Below, in pieces: positions 1 to 8,151 of a stretch of DNA of 34,200 nt. The translations under genes and the position numbers were made by a program. Below the pieces are notes generated by a model. The model did not search any database. It worked only from the letters and a program-made list of their open reading frames with translations, and was not told the DNA's origin. Source of the stretch: DATKLL01 sp035542475 (GTDB taxonomy: Bacteria > Desulfobacterota > Syntrophia > Syntrophales > UBA2185); assembly GCA_035542475.1 (NCBI GenBank), contig DATKLL010000016.1, positions 1-34,200 on the forward strand, in the 5' to 3' direction. Position 1 is the stretch's first letter. Every line of letters begins with the position of its first letter.

Positions 1-181
1 AGCCGGGGATATAAATCCCAACGGCGGCGCCATAGCCCTTGGGCATCCGCTGGGCGCTACAGGCGGGAAACTGACGGCCCAGCTCCTGTATGAGTTGAAG
101 AGGCGCAAGGCTAAGCGGGGTATCGTCTCTATGTGCATCGCCGGCGGCATGGGGGCTGCCGGTATCTTTGAAATGATGTAA
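1..181 (+). CDS. Acetyl-CoA acetyltransferase (thiolase), C-terminal end only
   Basis: The gene is cut by the window start; 59 residues and a TAA stop remain. The fragment carries the two C-terminal thiolase signatures: an NPNGGAIALGHPLGATG block, whose His is part of the catalytic dyad, and CIAGGMG, which holds the second catalytic Cys (CIGGGMG in most family members). In thiolases these residues catalyse the cleavage or Claisen condensation of 3-oxoacyl-CoA with CoA in the cytoplasm, as in beta-oxidation or acetoacetyl-CoA formation. Chain length preference cannot be told from this part. A strong hairpin follows about 80 bp after the stop, so the transcript probably ends before the cupin gene. 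Confidence 0.93.
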   Translation, partial: AGDINPNGGAIALGHPLGATGGKLTAQLLYELKRRKAKRGIVSMCIAGGMGAAGIFEMM

Positions 182-259
182 GCAGGGAAGATATTTTTGA
201 TTCAAGTCTATGCTCTGAAAGACACCTATGAAATGAATCCTTAATGGAATCTCTGAAGA

Positions 260-300
260 GAAGAAACAGCCATAGCTGATTTAACTGTGGCTGGTTCTTC
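260..300 (+). terminator. Hairpin terminator-like element after the thiolase gene
   Basis: Two 16-base arms (260-275 and 285-300) pair with one mismatch and one G-U, leaving a 9-base loop. The 5' arm begins GAAGAA and the 3' arm ends TTCTTC, so a moderately U-rich tail lies in the arm itself, but there is no long U tract. It separates the thiolase from the promoter at 318. Confidence 0.55.
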
Positions 301-317
301 TACGTCATCCCTTCTCC

Positions 318-346
318 TTGACACACAAGATCGTTCTTCTTATACT
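318..346 (+). promoter_or_regulatory. Sigma70-type promoter of the cupin gene, near-duplicate of the one at 6150
   Basis: TTGACA (318-323), a 17-bp spacer and TATACT (341-346). The spacer holds AAGATCGTTCTT, and a second AAGA/TCTT pair lies just downstream (around 355-367). The same arrangement recurs at 6150-6207 before the thioesterase gene, which suggests a shared regulator. The regulator is unknown. Confidence 0.75.
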
Positions 347-403
347 TTAACTATGAAGAGAAGTTCTTATCAATAATAATCGAATCGACATGGGGCGACA
401 CAC

Positions 404-757
404 ATGAAACACATACGCTGGGACGACATTCCTTACGAGCGAGTCAACGAGCACTTCCGGCGCAAGCTCGCGTGGGAAGGAAAGCTGATGATCGCTTTCA
501 CGGAGGTCGACAAGGGATATGTGGTACCACCACATGCCCACAAGAATGAACAGACCACGTGGGTGTTCAGCGGTAAGTGGCGATTCCACCTCGTGGGGCA
601 TACAGTCGATGTGGGTCCCCGCGAGATGATCTTCATCCCAGGCAACGTTGAGCACACCGCGGAAGCCGTGGAATCCCTAGTAGCCTACGACATCTTCACA
701 CCGCCTCGGGAGGACTGGATCACAGGCGAGGATGCCTACCTGAGGGGAAACAAGTGA
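404..757 (+). CDS. Small single-domain cupin protein
   Basis: A 117-residue protein made of one cupin beta-barrel. Motif 1 is PHAHKNEQTTWVFSGKWRF (about residues 42-60), supplying two His and a Glu/Gln for metal binding; motif 2 is PGNVEHTAEAVE (about 77-88), with the last metal-binding His. Such proteins bind a divalent metal and act as small-molecule binding or enzymatic domains, in the cytoplasm here since no signal peptide is seen. The substrate is not predictable. The ATG at 404 is preceded by a weak GGGGCGA ribosome site. It stands alone, between a hairpin and a long gap, under the promoter at 318, and appears to share control with the thioesterase at 6266. Confidence 0.85.
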   Translation: MKHIRWDDIPYERVNEHFRRKLAWEGKLMIAFTEVDKGYVVPPHAHKNEQTTWVFSGKWRFHLVGHTVDVGPREMIFIPGNVEHTAEAVESLVAYDIFTPPREDWITGEDAYLRGNK

Positions 758-1075
758 CATAGACCTAATATAGGTATTATAGCGGGATCAGTAATAGAAT
801 CCTTGGTTAGTTCCTTTTAACAAAACTGCACTGAGAGACATCATCACTTCAAATACTAATCTGCACACGCACCCATCAGGCCGGATCAATGAAAACGACT
901 TGGAAGGTGCACAAATGTGCGGCTAATTTTTCCGTAGATATTGTGTCACCCTATCTTCCTGAAATGGATTTTTTTGAAATTTTGCCGGATATTCATCCTT
1001 TCTAATGGTTATCAATGAAATTTATCTCTTGACTTTTTAAAGAATTAGGAGCAGAAGAAAACATTATTTAGATAG
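758..1075. other. Intergenic stretch without recognisable gene
   Basis: About 320 bp of AT-rich sequence between the cupin gene and the structured leader of the PAS regulator gene. I find no convincing reading frame or RNA gene. A TTGACT near 1029 lacks a matching -10 box at usual spacing. Confidence 0.5.
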
Positions 1076-1129
1076 GGCATCGTCAAAAGGTTAACAATTA
1101 ATCTGGACCCTTTTTGTAAGGGTGATGCC
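1076..1129 (+). promoter_or_regulatory. Leader stem-loop upstream of the PAS-LuxR gene
   Basis: GGCATCGTC (1076-1084) pairs with GGTGATGCC (1121-1129) over nine pairs including two G-U. Inside it, AAAAGG (1085-1090) pairs with CCTTTT (about 1108-1113) after a small asymmetric internal loop. It lies directly before a strong terminator (1145-1183), so the two may form an attenuator or a small RNA. It does not match any riboswitch consensus I can recall. Confidence 0.5.
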
Positions 1130-1195
1130 ATGAAGAGACTATTGAAACCCTGTTTCTCAAAAGAAGCGGGGTTTTGTTTTTTTGGATCTGGCTGA
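1130..1195 (+). CDS. Possible 21-residue leader peptide overlapping the terminator
   Basis: An ATG at 1130 with AAGGGTG five bases upstream opens a 21-codon frame (MKRLLKPCFSKEAGFCFFGSG) that runs through the terminator hairpin at 1145-1183 and ends with TGA at 1193. Translation through the stem would disrupt it, as in attenuation leaders. No codon is strikingly repeated, so what would be sensed is unclear. It may be chance. Confidence 0.25.
   Translation: MKRLLKPCFSKEAGFCFFGSG
1145..1183 (+). terminator. Rho-independent terminator in the leader of the PAS-LuxR gene
   Basis: AAACCCTGTTTCT (1145-1157) pairs along its whole length with AGAAGCGGGGTTT (1162-1174), with two G-U pairs and a CAAA loop, followed by a T-rich tract to 1183. 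This is a textbook intrinsic terminator. It has no gene before it for 380 bp, and it ends right at the earliest possible start of the regulator gene, so it must either end a small RNA or control read-through. Confidence 0.85.
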
Positions 1196-1250
1196 ATCGA
1201 AGAGATTAGGAAATATGCGGGGCGAACTAAAAATCATTGAGGGCCGGCAT

Positions 1251-3311
1251 ATGGAAAGTGAACTGCAGGAGAGCGAAGAAACTTACCGTCTTTTATTTGA
1301 GAGTGCTGGCGAAGGAATACTAATTGCCCAGGGTGAGCAGATAAAATTTGCCAATCCAGCCCTTGTAAAGATTCTTGGATACACGGAGGACATCATCACT
1401 GCCAGACCTTTTGTTTCGTTCATTCATCCTGAGGATCGTGAGATGGTACTTGATCGTCATCTAAGGAGAATGAGAGGTGAATCCGTAGAAACAGACTATC
1501 CATTCAGGATTGTGACATCGGACGGAAATGAAAAGTGGCTACTAGTTAATTCCACGGTCATCTCTTGGGATGGCAAACCTGCATCCCTTAGTTTTCTCAT
1601 GGACATTACTGATCGCAAGCAGGCGGAGGCGATGCTCCGGGAGAGCGAGGAGCGATATCGCAGCATAATCGAAAAGTCATATGATGCGTTTTACCGTACC
1701 GATGAGCACGGCGTAGTTATTATGGTCAGTCCTTCTATTCTCAGAATGTTGGGATATGATTCGCTTGACGAGATTTTGGGCAAGCCGATAGAGAATTTTT
1801 GGGTACATCCAGAGGAACGGGACAAAATGCTGTGGTGCATTGCTGAGGATGGCTTTATACGGGACTATGAGATCACCGCGAAGAAAAAAGATGGCTCGTC
1901 ATTTCCTACCGCAGTCACAAGCTCGTTCCGGATGAGTAACGAGGGGAAAATCCTCGGAGTCGAAGGGGTTATTCGTGATATCAGCAAACGCAAGAAGGCA
2001 GAGGAGATGCTACGCGATAGCGAGGAACGGTTCAGGGCGTTCATGGACAACATGCGAAGTCTGGTGATAATCAAGGACAAGGAGTTGAGACCTCTTTTCT
2101 TTAATCGAAGATACATGGAGATGTTCCCGGGAGAGGAATGGCTGGGCAAGACACCAGAGGAAATTTTTCCACCGAAAATTGCAGGCCCGATGAGGGAAAA
2201 GGATCTCAAGGCTTTGTCAGAGGGTTTCGTATCATATGAGGAGGAATGGACCGACAAGGATGGCAATTCATGCTTTTTTGAAACCAGAAAGTTCTCTATT
2301 AGCCAAAAGGGTAAAGTGTCACTGCTCGGTGCAATTATTACCGACATCACCGAGCGTAAACAAGCCTTCGAGAACCTTAAGCGTTCGGAGCAAGACTATC
2401 GCTTACTATTTGAAAACGCCAACGATACAATCGTAATTGTTCAGGATAACCATCTTAAATTTTCGAACCCCAGAATCACAAGCCTCTTGGGGTACACCCT
2501 CAACGAATTGCTAGATGTACCGTTTATTAACCTCGTCCATCCTGCTGACCGCTCGATGGTCATGGATACGCATCAAAATAGGATGGAGGGCCAGTCGGTG
2601 CCTGAATATTACTGTTTTCGGGTCACTAAAAAACAGGGCAAGACAAGATGGGTGGAAGCAAATGCCGTAGTCGTCGATTGGAAGGGAAGACCAGCGGCCC
2701 TGGCTTTTTTACGCGACATCACTGAGCGCAAGCAGGTAGAAAAGCAATTGAAAAAACATCACGATCATCTTGAGAATGTAGTAAAAGAACGGGCAGAGAT
2801 TAATGAGCAACTTCGATTGGAACTTGTCAAACGCAAGCGTGCTGAATCTGCATTGAAAGAAAGAAGCAAGGACCTCAAGAAACATGTGGATAAGCTGGTG
2901 GAATTGAACAGTGCTTTAAAATTTCTCCTTAAGCAGCGTGAGGAGGATAAAGGACAACTAGAGGAAAAGGTAATTTTGAACGTTAAGGAATTACTTCTTC
3001 CCTATCTTGAAGAACTAAAAAAAAGCCAATTGGATGCCAAGCACAAAAACCTTGTAAGTATTATCGAATCGAACCTTAATGAGATCATCTCCCCCTTCGC
3101 ACATAAGTTATCCTCAAATTACTATGGTCTTACTCCCAGAGAAATAGAAATCGCTAATCTTGTCAGACAGGGGAAATCCTCTAAAGAAATTGCCAATATT
3201 ATTGGAATATCAGATGGTTCTATCATTGTTCATCGGAATCACATCCGGAAGAAACTTGGCATTATTTCCAAGAAGATTAATCTGAGAACCTACCTCGCAT
3301 CCCTTTCATAA
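1251..3311 (+). CDS. Multi-PAS sensor with C-terminal LuxR-type DNA-binding domain
   Basis: A 686-residue soluble protein with four PAS domains (about residues 12-127, 135-245, 260-370 and 380-492), each ending in the usual DIT(D/E)RKQAE-type PAC segment. A charged coiled coil (about 500-600) and a LuxR/GerE helix-turn-helix (LTPREIEIANLVRQGKSSKEI onwards, about 622-682) follow. It has no kinase, receiver or membrane segment, so it probably senses a cytoplasmic ligand or redox state and binds DNA directly. A frame open from a TTG at 1182 begins inside the terminator tail; I prefer ATG 1251, which has GAGG eight bases upstream. PAS1 and PAS4 resemble each other closely, suggesting internal duplication. 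The target is unknown; the chemotaxis genes downstream are candidates. Confidence 0.88.
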   Translation: MESELQESEETYRLLFESAGEGILIAQGEQIKFANPALVKILGYTEDIITARPFVSFIHPEDREMVLDRHLRRMRGESVETDYPFRIVTSDGNEKWLLVNSTVISWDGKPASLSFLMDITDRKQAEAMLRESEERYRSIIEKSYDAFYRTDEHGVVIMVSPSILRMLGYDSLDEILGKPIENFWVHPEERDKMLWCIAEDGFIRDYEITAKKKDGSSFPTAVTSSFRMSNEGKILGVEGVIRDISKRKKAEEMLRDSEERFRAFMDNMRSLVIIKDKELRPLFFNRRYMEMFPGEEWLGKTPEEIFPPKIAGPMREKDLKALSEGFVSYEEEWTDKDGNSCFFETRKFSISQKGKVSLLGAIITDITERKQAFENLKRSEQDYRLLFENANDTIVIVQDNHLKFSNPRITSLLGYTLNELLDVPFINLVHPADRSMVMDTHQNRMEGQSVPEYYCFRVTKKQGKTRWVEANAVVVDWKGRPAALAFLRDITERKQVEKQLKKHHDHLENVVKERAEINEQLRLELVKRKRAESALKERSKDLKKHVDKLVELNSALKFLLKQREEDKGQLEEKVILNVKELLLPYLEELKKSQLDAKHKNLVSIIESNLNEIISPFAHKLSSNYYGLTPREIEIANLVRQGKSSKEIANIIGISDGSIIVHRNHIRKKLGIISKKINLRTYLASLS

Positions 3312-3395
3312 AATATATATTATACATAATCATTTGTTATGTGATTATTTAACAATGATTTTCATGAAGCCTCAACAATATCGTACCGATAATTA

Positions 3396-3445
3396 AATCA
3401 GATATTTAAAGAAAGGCCAACTAGGCGAGGCCCATAAATCTGATT
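3396..3445 (+). repeat. Inverted repeat in the chemoreceptor gene leader
   Basis: AATCAGAT (3396-3403) and ATCTGATT (3438-3445) are exact inverted copies; the pairing extends inward through TTTA/TAAA with a two-base bulge, and two GGCC blocks inside can also pair. It ends five bases before the AGGAGG ribosome site (3451-3456). It could be an operator or an RNA hairpin affecting translation. Confidence 0.45.
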
Positions 3446-3465
3446 AAATTAGGAGGTACGTGAAA

Positions 3466-5088
3466 ATGTTAGGTAAGTCGAAACTATCAACAAAAATTTT
3501 TCTCCTCGGAACCATAATCATTCTTGCCTTCTCAGTATCATTCATATTGGTCAGTTTTAAATTCAAAAGAAACTTACTGGATTATGGGTGCCAAAATGTA
3601 AAAAATGTCGTTGATGTGGCGTACACTGTCATGTCTGAGTACAATGCCATGGTCGCAAAGGGAGAGCTTTCTCTGGACAAGGCTCAGCAGGAGGCATTAT
3701 TAAGGATCAAAAATCTGCGTTACAATAAAGATGAATATTTCTGGATAAACGACCTTGGACCAAAAATGATCATGCATCCTTTTAAGCCTGAACTGGACGG
3801 AAAGGACATATCGGGCATGAAAGATCCAAATGGGAAAAATCTTTTCGTCGAAATGGTCAACGTCTGTAAAAGTAAGGGAGAAGGTTTCGTGGAATATATT
3901 TGGCCGAAACCTGGAATGACGAAGCCAGTTCCCAAGATATCATATGTGAAACTCTTTGAGCCATGGGGATGGATTATCGGCTCCGGTCTTTATTTCGACG
4001 ATATACAAAAAGACCTTTTACCAATATTCTATACTATATTTGGTGTAATCGTTGTCATTTCCCTAATTGGATTGTGTTTTTCATACTTCGTTGCACGATC
4101 CGTGTCCAAACCGATCAATCGCATTATCGCTGGCATTTATGACGGGGCCGAACAGGTTACTTCCGCCTCAACACAGGTATCCTCCTCGAGCCAACAGCTT
4201 GCAGAAGGATCATCTGATCAGGCAGCATCTCTGGAGGAGACTTCATCATCCATAGAGGAACTCGCTTCTATGACAAAGCAGAATACCAACAATGCCCAAC
4301 AAGCGAAAGCGATGATGGGCGAAGTGCAGCGTATAGTGGGAAATGTTAATACAAACATGCTTAATATGGCTGAGGCGATTTCCAATGTGACAAAATCCAC
4401 TGAAGAAACCAGCAAGATCATCAGGACAATCGATGAGATAGCCTTTCAAACGAACCTCCTTGCCCTTAATGCAGCTGTTGAAGCGGCCCGAGCCGGCGAG
4501 GCTGGTGCCGGGTTTGCTGTCGTGGCTGATGAGGTGAGAAACCTTGCGTTAAGGGCGGCAGAAGCTGCAAGGAATACGAGCAATCTGATTGAAAATACCA
4601 TTAAAGATGTAAAGCAGGGAAATGAACTCACAAAACTGACCCAGGATGCATTCAAGGAAAACATAGAGATTGCGGTTAAAATAAGGAGTCTCATTGATGA
4701 AATTGCCGCCGCTTCGCAGGAACAGTATCACGGCATTGAGCAGATCAACAAGGCTGTTGCCGAGATGGACAAAGTGACACAGCAGACGGCTGCCAATGCA
4801 GAGGAGTCTGCCAGTGCTTCGGAAGAAATGAATGCCCAGGCAGAACAGCTGAAGAGTTTTGTATTGGAGCTGACAACCATCATCAGTGGAAATGGAAAGG
4901 GTGTGGTGTCAGAAGGCAGGTCTGCATCCTTGGGTGCAAGACTGGGGAGTTTTGTTCATAAAGACAAGAAAAGTCCTCCGGTTCCAAAAAAAGAAGCACT
5001 ACTAAAAGAGCCTATAACCAGAGCAAAGAAGCTTGTCGGGACTGATCAAATAATTCCCGTGAAGGACGGCCGGTTCAAGGACTTCTAA
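3466..5088 (+). CDS. Methyl-accepting chemotaxis protein with a single Cache sensor domain
   Basis: A 540-residue transducer. TM1 (about residues 9-30) is followed by a periplasmic sCache_2-type domain (about 35-180, with YFWINDLGPKMIMHP and WGWIIGSGLYFDDI). TM2 lies at about 188-212, then a HAMP-like linker and a long methyl-accepting coiled coil. The tip holds the conserved hairpin EIAFQTNLLALNAAVEAARA followed by GAGFAVVADEVRNLA, which binds CheA and CheW. Such sCache domains often bind small carboxylates; the ligand here is not known. AGGAGG at 3451-3456 suits the ATG at 3466 (nine-base spacing) better than the GTG six bases earlier. CheW follows after a hairpin, so the pair forms a small chemotaxis unit. 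Confidence 0.95.
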   Translation: MLGKSKLSTKIFLLGTIIILAFSVSFILVSFKFKRNLLDYGCQNVKNVVDVAYTVMSEYNAMVAKGELSLDKAQQEALLRIKNLRYNKDEYFWINDLGPKMIMHPFKPELDGKDISGMKDPNGKNLFVEMVNVCKSKGEGFVEYIWPKPGMTKPVPKISYVKLFEPWGWIIGSGLYFDDIQKDLLPIFYTIFGVIVVISLIGLCFSYFVARSVSKPINRIIAGIYDGAEQVTSASTQVSSSSQQLAEGSSDQAASLEETSSSIEELASMTKQNTNNAQQAKAMMGEVQRIVGNVNTNMLNMAEAISNVTKSTEETSKIIRTIDEIAFQTNLLALNAAVEAARAGEAGAGFAVVADEVRNLALRAAEAARNTSNLIENTIKDVKQGNELTKLTQDAFKENIEIAVKIRSLIDEIAAASQEQYHGIEQINKAVAEMDKVTQQTAANAEESASASEEMNAQAEQLKSFVLELTTIISGNGKGVVSEGRSASLGARLGSFVHKDKKSPPVPKKEALLKEPITRAKKLVGTDQIIPVKDGRFKDF

Positions 5089-5092
5089 TGTC

Positions 5093-5145
5093 GAGAGAGA
5101 CATGGGTAAAGATACGCCCCTGTTTATATCTTATCCATGTCTCTC
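5093..5145 (+). terminator. Long hairpin between the chemoreceptor and cheW
   Basis: GAGAGACATGG (5093-5103) pairs perfectly with CCATGTCTCTC (5135-5145), with partial pairing extending inward. There is no U tract after it, so it may attenuate or process the transcript rather than end it fully. Confidence 0.5.
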
Positions 5146-5189
5146 AACTGTTGAATAGATGATACTAAGGAGCAAAAGGAGGCTCTCAT

Positions 5190-5720
5190 ATGCAGAACGC
5201 ATCAAGGGAGGCTGCCAACGAAGGAATGCCTCAAGATCTAAAGAGCAAGAATACAAGAGAAGGAAAGTACCTTACATTCAGTCTCAAGGACGAAGAGTAC
5301 GGAATCGAGATATTGAAGGTAAAAGAAATCATCGGGATCATGAACATCACGACCATTCCTCAGACCCCTCCTTATGTCAAAGGGGTTATCAACCTCCGGG
5401 GAAAGGTCATCCCTGTCATCGATCTTTGCCTTAAGTTCGGCATGGAGGAGTCGGTCTATGCGGATCGTACGTGCATCGTCGTCGTTGATGCCTATGGAAA
5501 AGACAAAGGTAATTTCTTCATCGGCATCGTTGTCGATTCCGTCTCCGAGGTTGTCAACATCCGCAGCAATGAGATCGAGGACACCCCGAACTTCGGTGTT
5601 TCCCTGGACAATGACTATTTCCTCGGGATGGCAAAGGTCAAGGGTGACGTCAAAATACTGCTCGACATCGATCATGTACTTACCTCTGATTTAGTGATGG
5701 CGGGCACCCTTGTTCAGTAA
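5190..5720 (+). CDS. cheW: Chemotaxis coupling protein CheW
   Basis: A 176-residue cytoplasmic protein with one CheW domain (about residues 25-165). The segment YLTFSLKDEEYGIEILKVKEII and the conserved PPYVKGVINLRGKVIPVIDL are characteristic. CheW links chemoreceptors to the CheA kinase in the signalling array. The start is fixed by AGGAGG (5177-5182) seven bases before ATG 5190. It follows the chemoreceptor gene by about 100 bp on the same strand; no cheA, cheY or methylation enzymes are in the window, so this pair probably feeds a main chemotaxis cluster elsewhere. The 20-residue charged N-terminal extension is not conserved in typical CheW. Confidence 0.95.
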   Translation: MQNASREAANEGMPQDLKSKNTREGKYLTFSLKDEEYGIEILKVKEIIGIMNITTIPQTPPYVKGVINLRGKVIPVIDLCLKFGMEESVYADRTCIVVVDAYGKDKGNFFIGIVVDSVSEVVNIRSNEIEDTPNFGVSLDNDYFLGMAKVKGDVKILLDIDHVLTSDLVMAGTLVQ

Positions 5721-6149
5721 AATATTCTGCGGAGATTCTAGCTTCTCTGAGTCGACCGGAGATTAATGATAAGTTACCCTGACAACGCAGCAGATCATCT
5801 CAACGTAAGAAGCAAACCTAGGAAGTTTTTTCAATACAAAACCTATTCGGGACATCTTCGCAAAAACTGGCAGTTGAAAGAGGGAAAAAGGTCGATTGTT
5901 ATTACAGGATACAGGAGATGAGGCCGGCAACCAGTACGGGATGAAGGCGTAACAGGGCACATTGGCTGGACGTCTCGATGACAAATACTAATGGTGACAT
6001 TCTTTCGCGTGGCAGATCTATTGAATGACGACTGAAAAGTGCAAACTGGGAGCAAGTTGATATCACTTTAGGGGAAGCATTTCTGCTTGATGAACTCGCC
6101 CATTAAAAAATCATTAACACACACCTCACATCATGCTGCCAGTTCATCA
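5721..6149. other. Intergenic stretch without recognisable gene
   Basis: About 430 bp after cheW. Short open frames on both strands lack ribosome sites and protein-like composition. No structured RNA or repeat is evident. Confidence 0.5.
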
Positions 6150-6178
6150 TTGACATACAAGACCATTCTTTTTATACT
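6150..6178 (+). promoter_or_regulatory. Sigma70-type promoter of the thioesterase gene, near copy of the one at 318
   Basis: TTGACA (6150-6155), 17-bp spacer, TATACT (6173-6178). The spacer has AAGACCATTCTT, and TAAGAA-GTTAG-TTCTTA (about 6186-6202) lies just downstream. Both parts match the cupin promoter region closely while sequences further out do not, so the similarity looks functional. Confidence 0.75.
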
Positions 6179-6265
6179 TCCGTCCTAAGAAGTTAGTTCT
6201 TATCAGTATCAATTCAATTAATGCAACACTCACTTGCGAGGAATATTAGAAAAAAGGTGAAAAAT

Positions 6266-6727
6266 ATGACTGTTAAAGCCTTTCAGGATTACTATCCTGA
6301 TGAATTTGCACATTGCTATGGCTGTGGGCGACTCAATCGCGAGGGGCTGCAAATTAAAAGTAGCTGGGAAGGTGAAGAGAGCATCTGTCACTATATGCCC
6401 AGGTCTTATTACACGGGTGGTTTTCCCGGATATGTCTATGGAGGGCTTATTGCCTCATTGATCGATTGTCATAGCGCTGCCACTGCATCGGCAGCAAAAT
6501 TGCGCGAGGAGGGTTTTTTACTGGACGACCATCCACTTTCCCGCTTTGTCTCGGCGTCATTAAAAGTCGATTTTCTGAAACCAACGCCGATGGGAAAGGT
6601 CCTGGAACTGAGGGGAAAGGTAAAAGATATAAAAGGGCGAAAAATTATTGTGAGCGTCACTTTATCTGCAGAAGGTGAGATATGCGCGAAAGGAGAAGCA
6701 CTGCTGGTGCAGATTCCGGAAAGGTGA
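6266..6727 (+). CDS. PaaI-type hotdog-fold thioesterase
   Basis: A 153-residue single hotdog domain. It starts with a HCYGCGRLNREGLQIKS segment and continues through GGFPGYVYGGLIASLIDCHSAA, the helix that carries the active-site region in PaaI/YigI-type thioesterases, ending with the usual beta strands. Members hydrolyse acyl-CoA thioesters in the cytoplasm, either housekeeping or as part of an acyl-CoA pathway; the acyl group is not predictable. ATG 6266 has AGGTGA at a good distance, so I prefer it to the ATG 45 bases upstream. It resembles the truncated thioesterase at the window end in layout. The gene stands alone under the promoter at 6150. Confidence 0.85.
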   Translation: MTVKAFQDYYPDEFAHCYGCGRLNREGLQIKSSWEGEESICHYMPRSYYTGGFPGYVYGGLIASLIDCHSAATASAAKLREEGFLLDDHPLSRFVSASLKVDFLKPTPMGKVLELRGKVKDIKGRKIIVSVTLSAEGEICAKGEALLVQIPER

Positions 6728-6800
6728 CACGAATATTTCAGAATTGCAGTGAGAAAAAATACTTACATAATGGCCAAATATAAAGGCCGGGGAGGAATAA

Positions 6801-7781
6801 ATGTTTTACCAAGAAAAATGTAATTTATGTGGAAAGTGCCTGGAGTTTTGTCCTTATGTGGAGTACGACCTCAAGCGGGCTCAGGAGGAAATGACGGAGC
6901 TTGTATCAGGAGGAGTACCGCCAATTGTGGGTCTCTGCGTTACTTGTGCATCGTGCAATTTGGTCTGCCCGACCCAGGCCAATCCATTTGATTTACTGAA
7001 CCAGCGTCAGGAAGAAACGGGTGCCCTCGGTATTCCCGAGCAGGCTATGCAGAATTTCGTTAAGCTCTATAATCTGCCGACAGTCGTAAAAAAAGGCAAA
7101 GAAGGCAAACCCGTGCTTAATCTATGCATTGTGGGAGATATGGTCCGTGAACTCCTGGATAATCCTCTTTTTAGTGATTTAACAATTGTCGAAGGTGCGG
7201 ACTATTTCTGTACCGTTGGATACATTCACCTCGGGAAACCGAGCCTCGTTAAGAAGGAGGCAAAGAGGTTTATCGAGAATCTAGCCGCCTTGGGAGCCAA
7301 AGAAGTTATCTGTTTTCATGACGACTGTTACACTATGCTGACCACGATGGCCCAGGAGTATGGCTTAAAAGTACCTTTTCAGCCTGTCCATATCTTTGAA
7401 TATCTCTACCGTGAACTCAAGAAACACGAGGGCCGGCTAAAGGCAGTTCCCATCCGCGTTGCTTACCAGTCCCCCTGTGCATCGCGTTACACACAGGGAA
7501 AGGATATCTATCTCGATAGGATTTTTGAACTCCTTGGAGTAGAGAGGCCGGCACGGAAGTATGAAAGAATGAATGCGCTTTGCTGCGGTGCCCCGCTCAT
7601 GGCCCGCGACAAAGAGCGGGCGGCAATCGTGAAGAAGTGGAATTTAGACGATGCAAAAAAAGTGAAAGCGGATGCCATGGTTTTCCTCTGCCCCATGTGC
7701 TATCTCAATCTTCGGAAGATCTGTAAAGATGATTCAATAAATCCGATATTTATAACTGAACTCTGCAAAAAGGCACTTTAA
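6801..7781 (+). CDS. Fe-S oxidoreductase with two 4Fe-4S and two CCG domains (HdrD/GlpC-like)
   Basis: A 326-residue protein. The N-terminus holds two ferredoxin-type cluster motifs, CNLCGKCLEFCP (residues 7-18) and CVTCASCNLVCP. The C-terminal half has two cysteine-rich (CCG-type) domains, a diverged FHDDCYTML / YQSPCASR region and NALCCGAP...CPMCYLNL. The arrangement matches HdrD, GlpC and other heterodisulfide reductase-like subunits, which pass electrons to disulfides, quinones or partner flavoproteins. No transmembrane segment or signal peptide is seen, so it is probably cytoplasmic. No partner dehydrogenase lies next to it; the thioesterase is 73 bp upstream on the same strand. GGGGAGG precedes ATG 6801. 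Confidence 0.85.
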   Translation: MFYQEKCNLCGKCLEFCPYVEYDLKRAQEEMTELVSGGVPPIVGLCVTCASCNLVCPTQANPFDLLNQRQEETGALGIPEQAMQNFVKLYNLPTVVKKGKEGKPVLNLCIVGDMVRELLDNPLFSDLTIVEGADYFCTVGYIHLGKPSLVKKEAKRFIENLAALGAKEVICFHDDCYTMLTTMAQEYGLKVPFQPVHIFEYLYRELKKHEGRLKAVPIRVAYQSPCASRYTQGKDIYLDRIFELLGVERPARKYERMNALCCGAPLMARDKERAAIVKKWNLDDAKKVKADAMVFLCPMCYLNLRKICKDDSINPIFITELCKKAL

Positions 7782-8151
7782 TAGTTGAACGCTGAGCCAA
7801 AATAACTGAATGAGCAGGTGTAGACAATAATAAGAGGCCTTGATATCTTCCTGATCTTGGTTGCACAGTCCAGACTGAATGCGTGTCAAATACTTGGAAT
7901 ATATACGCTTCGTAATGGTGAACAAATTTCTATTGTACATGAATCTTGTCAAGGTCAGCATCAATGAATGCCATGTGTAATATTATATATCAGTTGAATA
8001 TAACTGTATAACACTTTGAATAAATTATCGATAATATATGACGAAGATCGGAGGCATTGATAAGTAGGTGCAGCAAAGCCCGTCTTGATTCAATTGTTAA
8101 TAAAATCATCTGCAAGAATTACGATGGGAAGCCTTTACTGGGCGAACAGTA
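7782..8151. other. Intergenic stretch between convergent genes
   Basis: About 370 bp of AT-rich sequence between the convergent Fe-S protein and methyltransferase genes. No credible gene, RNA or clear terminator was found. Confidence 0.45.

Noticed and set aside
1076..1183. Known riboswitch (for example c-di-GMP-I) in the PAS-LuxR leader
   Set aside because: The conserved bases of the c-di-GMP-I aptamer are absent; only a generic stem-loop plus terminator can be supported.
1182..1250. TTG start for the PAS-LuxR gene at 1182
   Set aside because: It lies in the U tract of a strong terminator and has no ribosome site; ATG 1251 has GAGG at eight bases.
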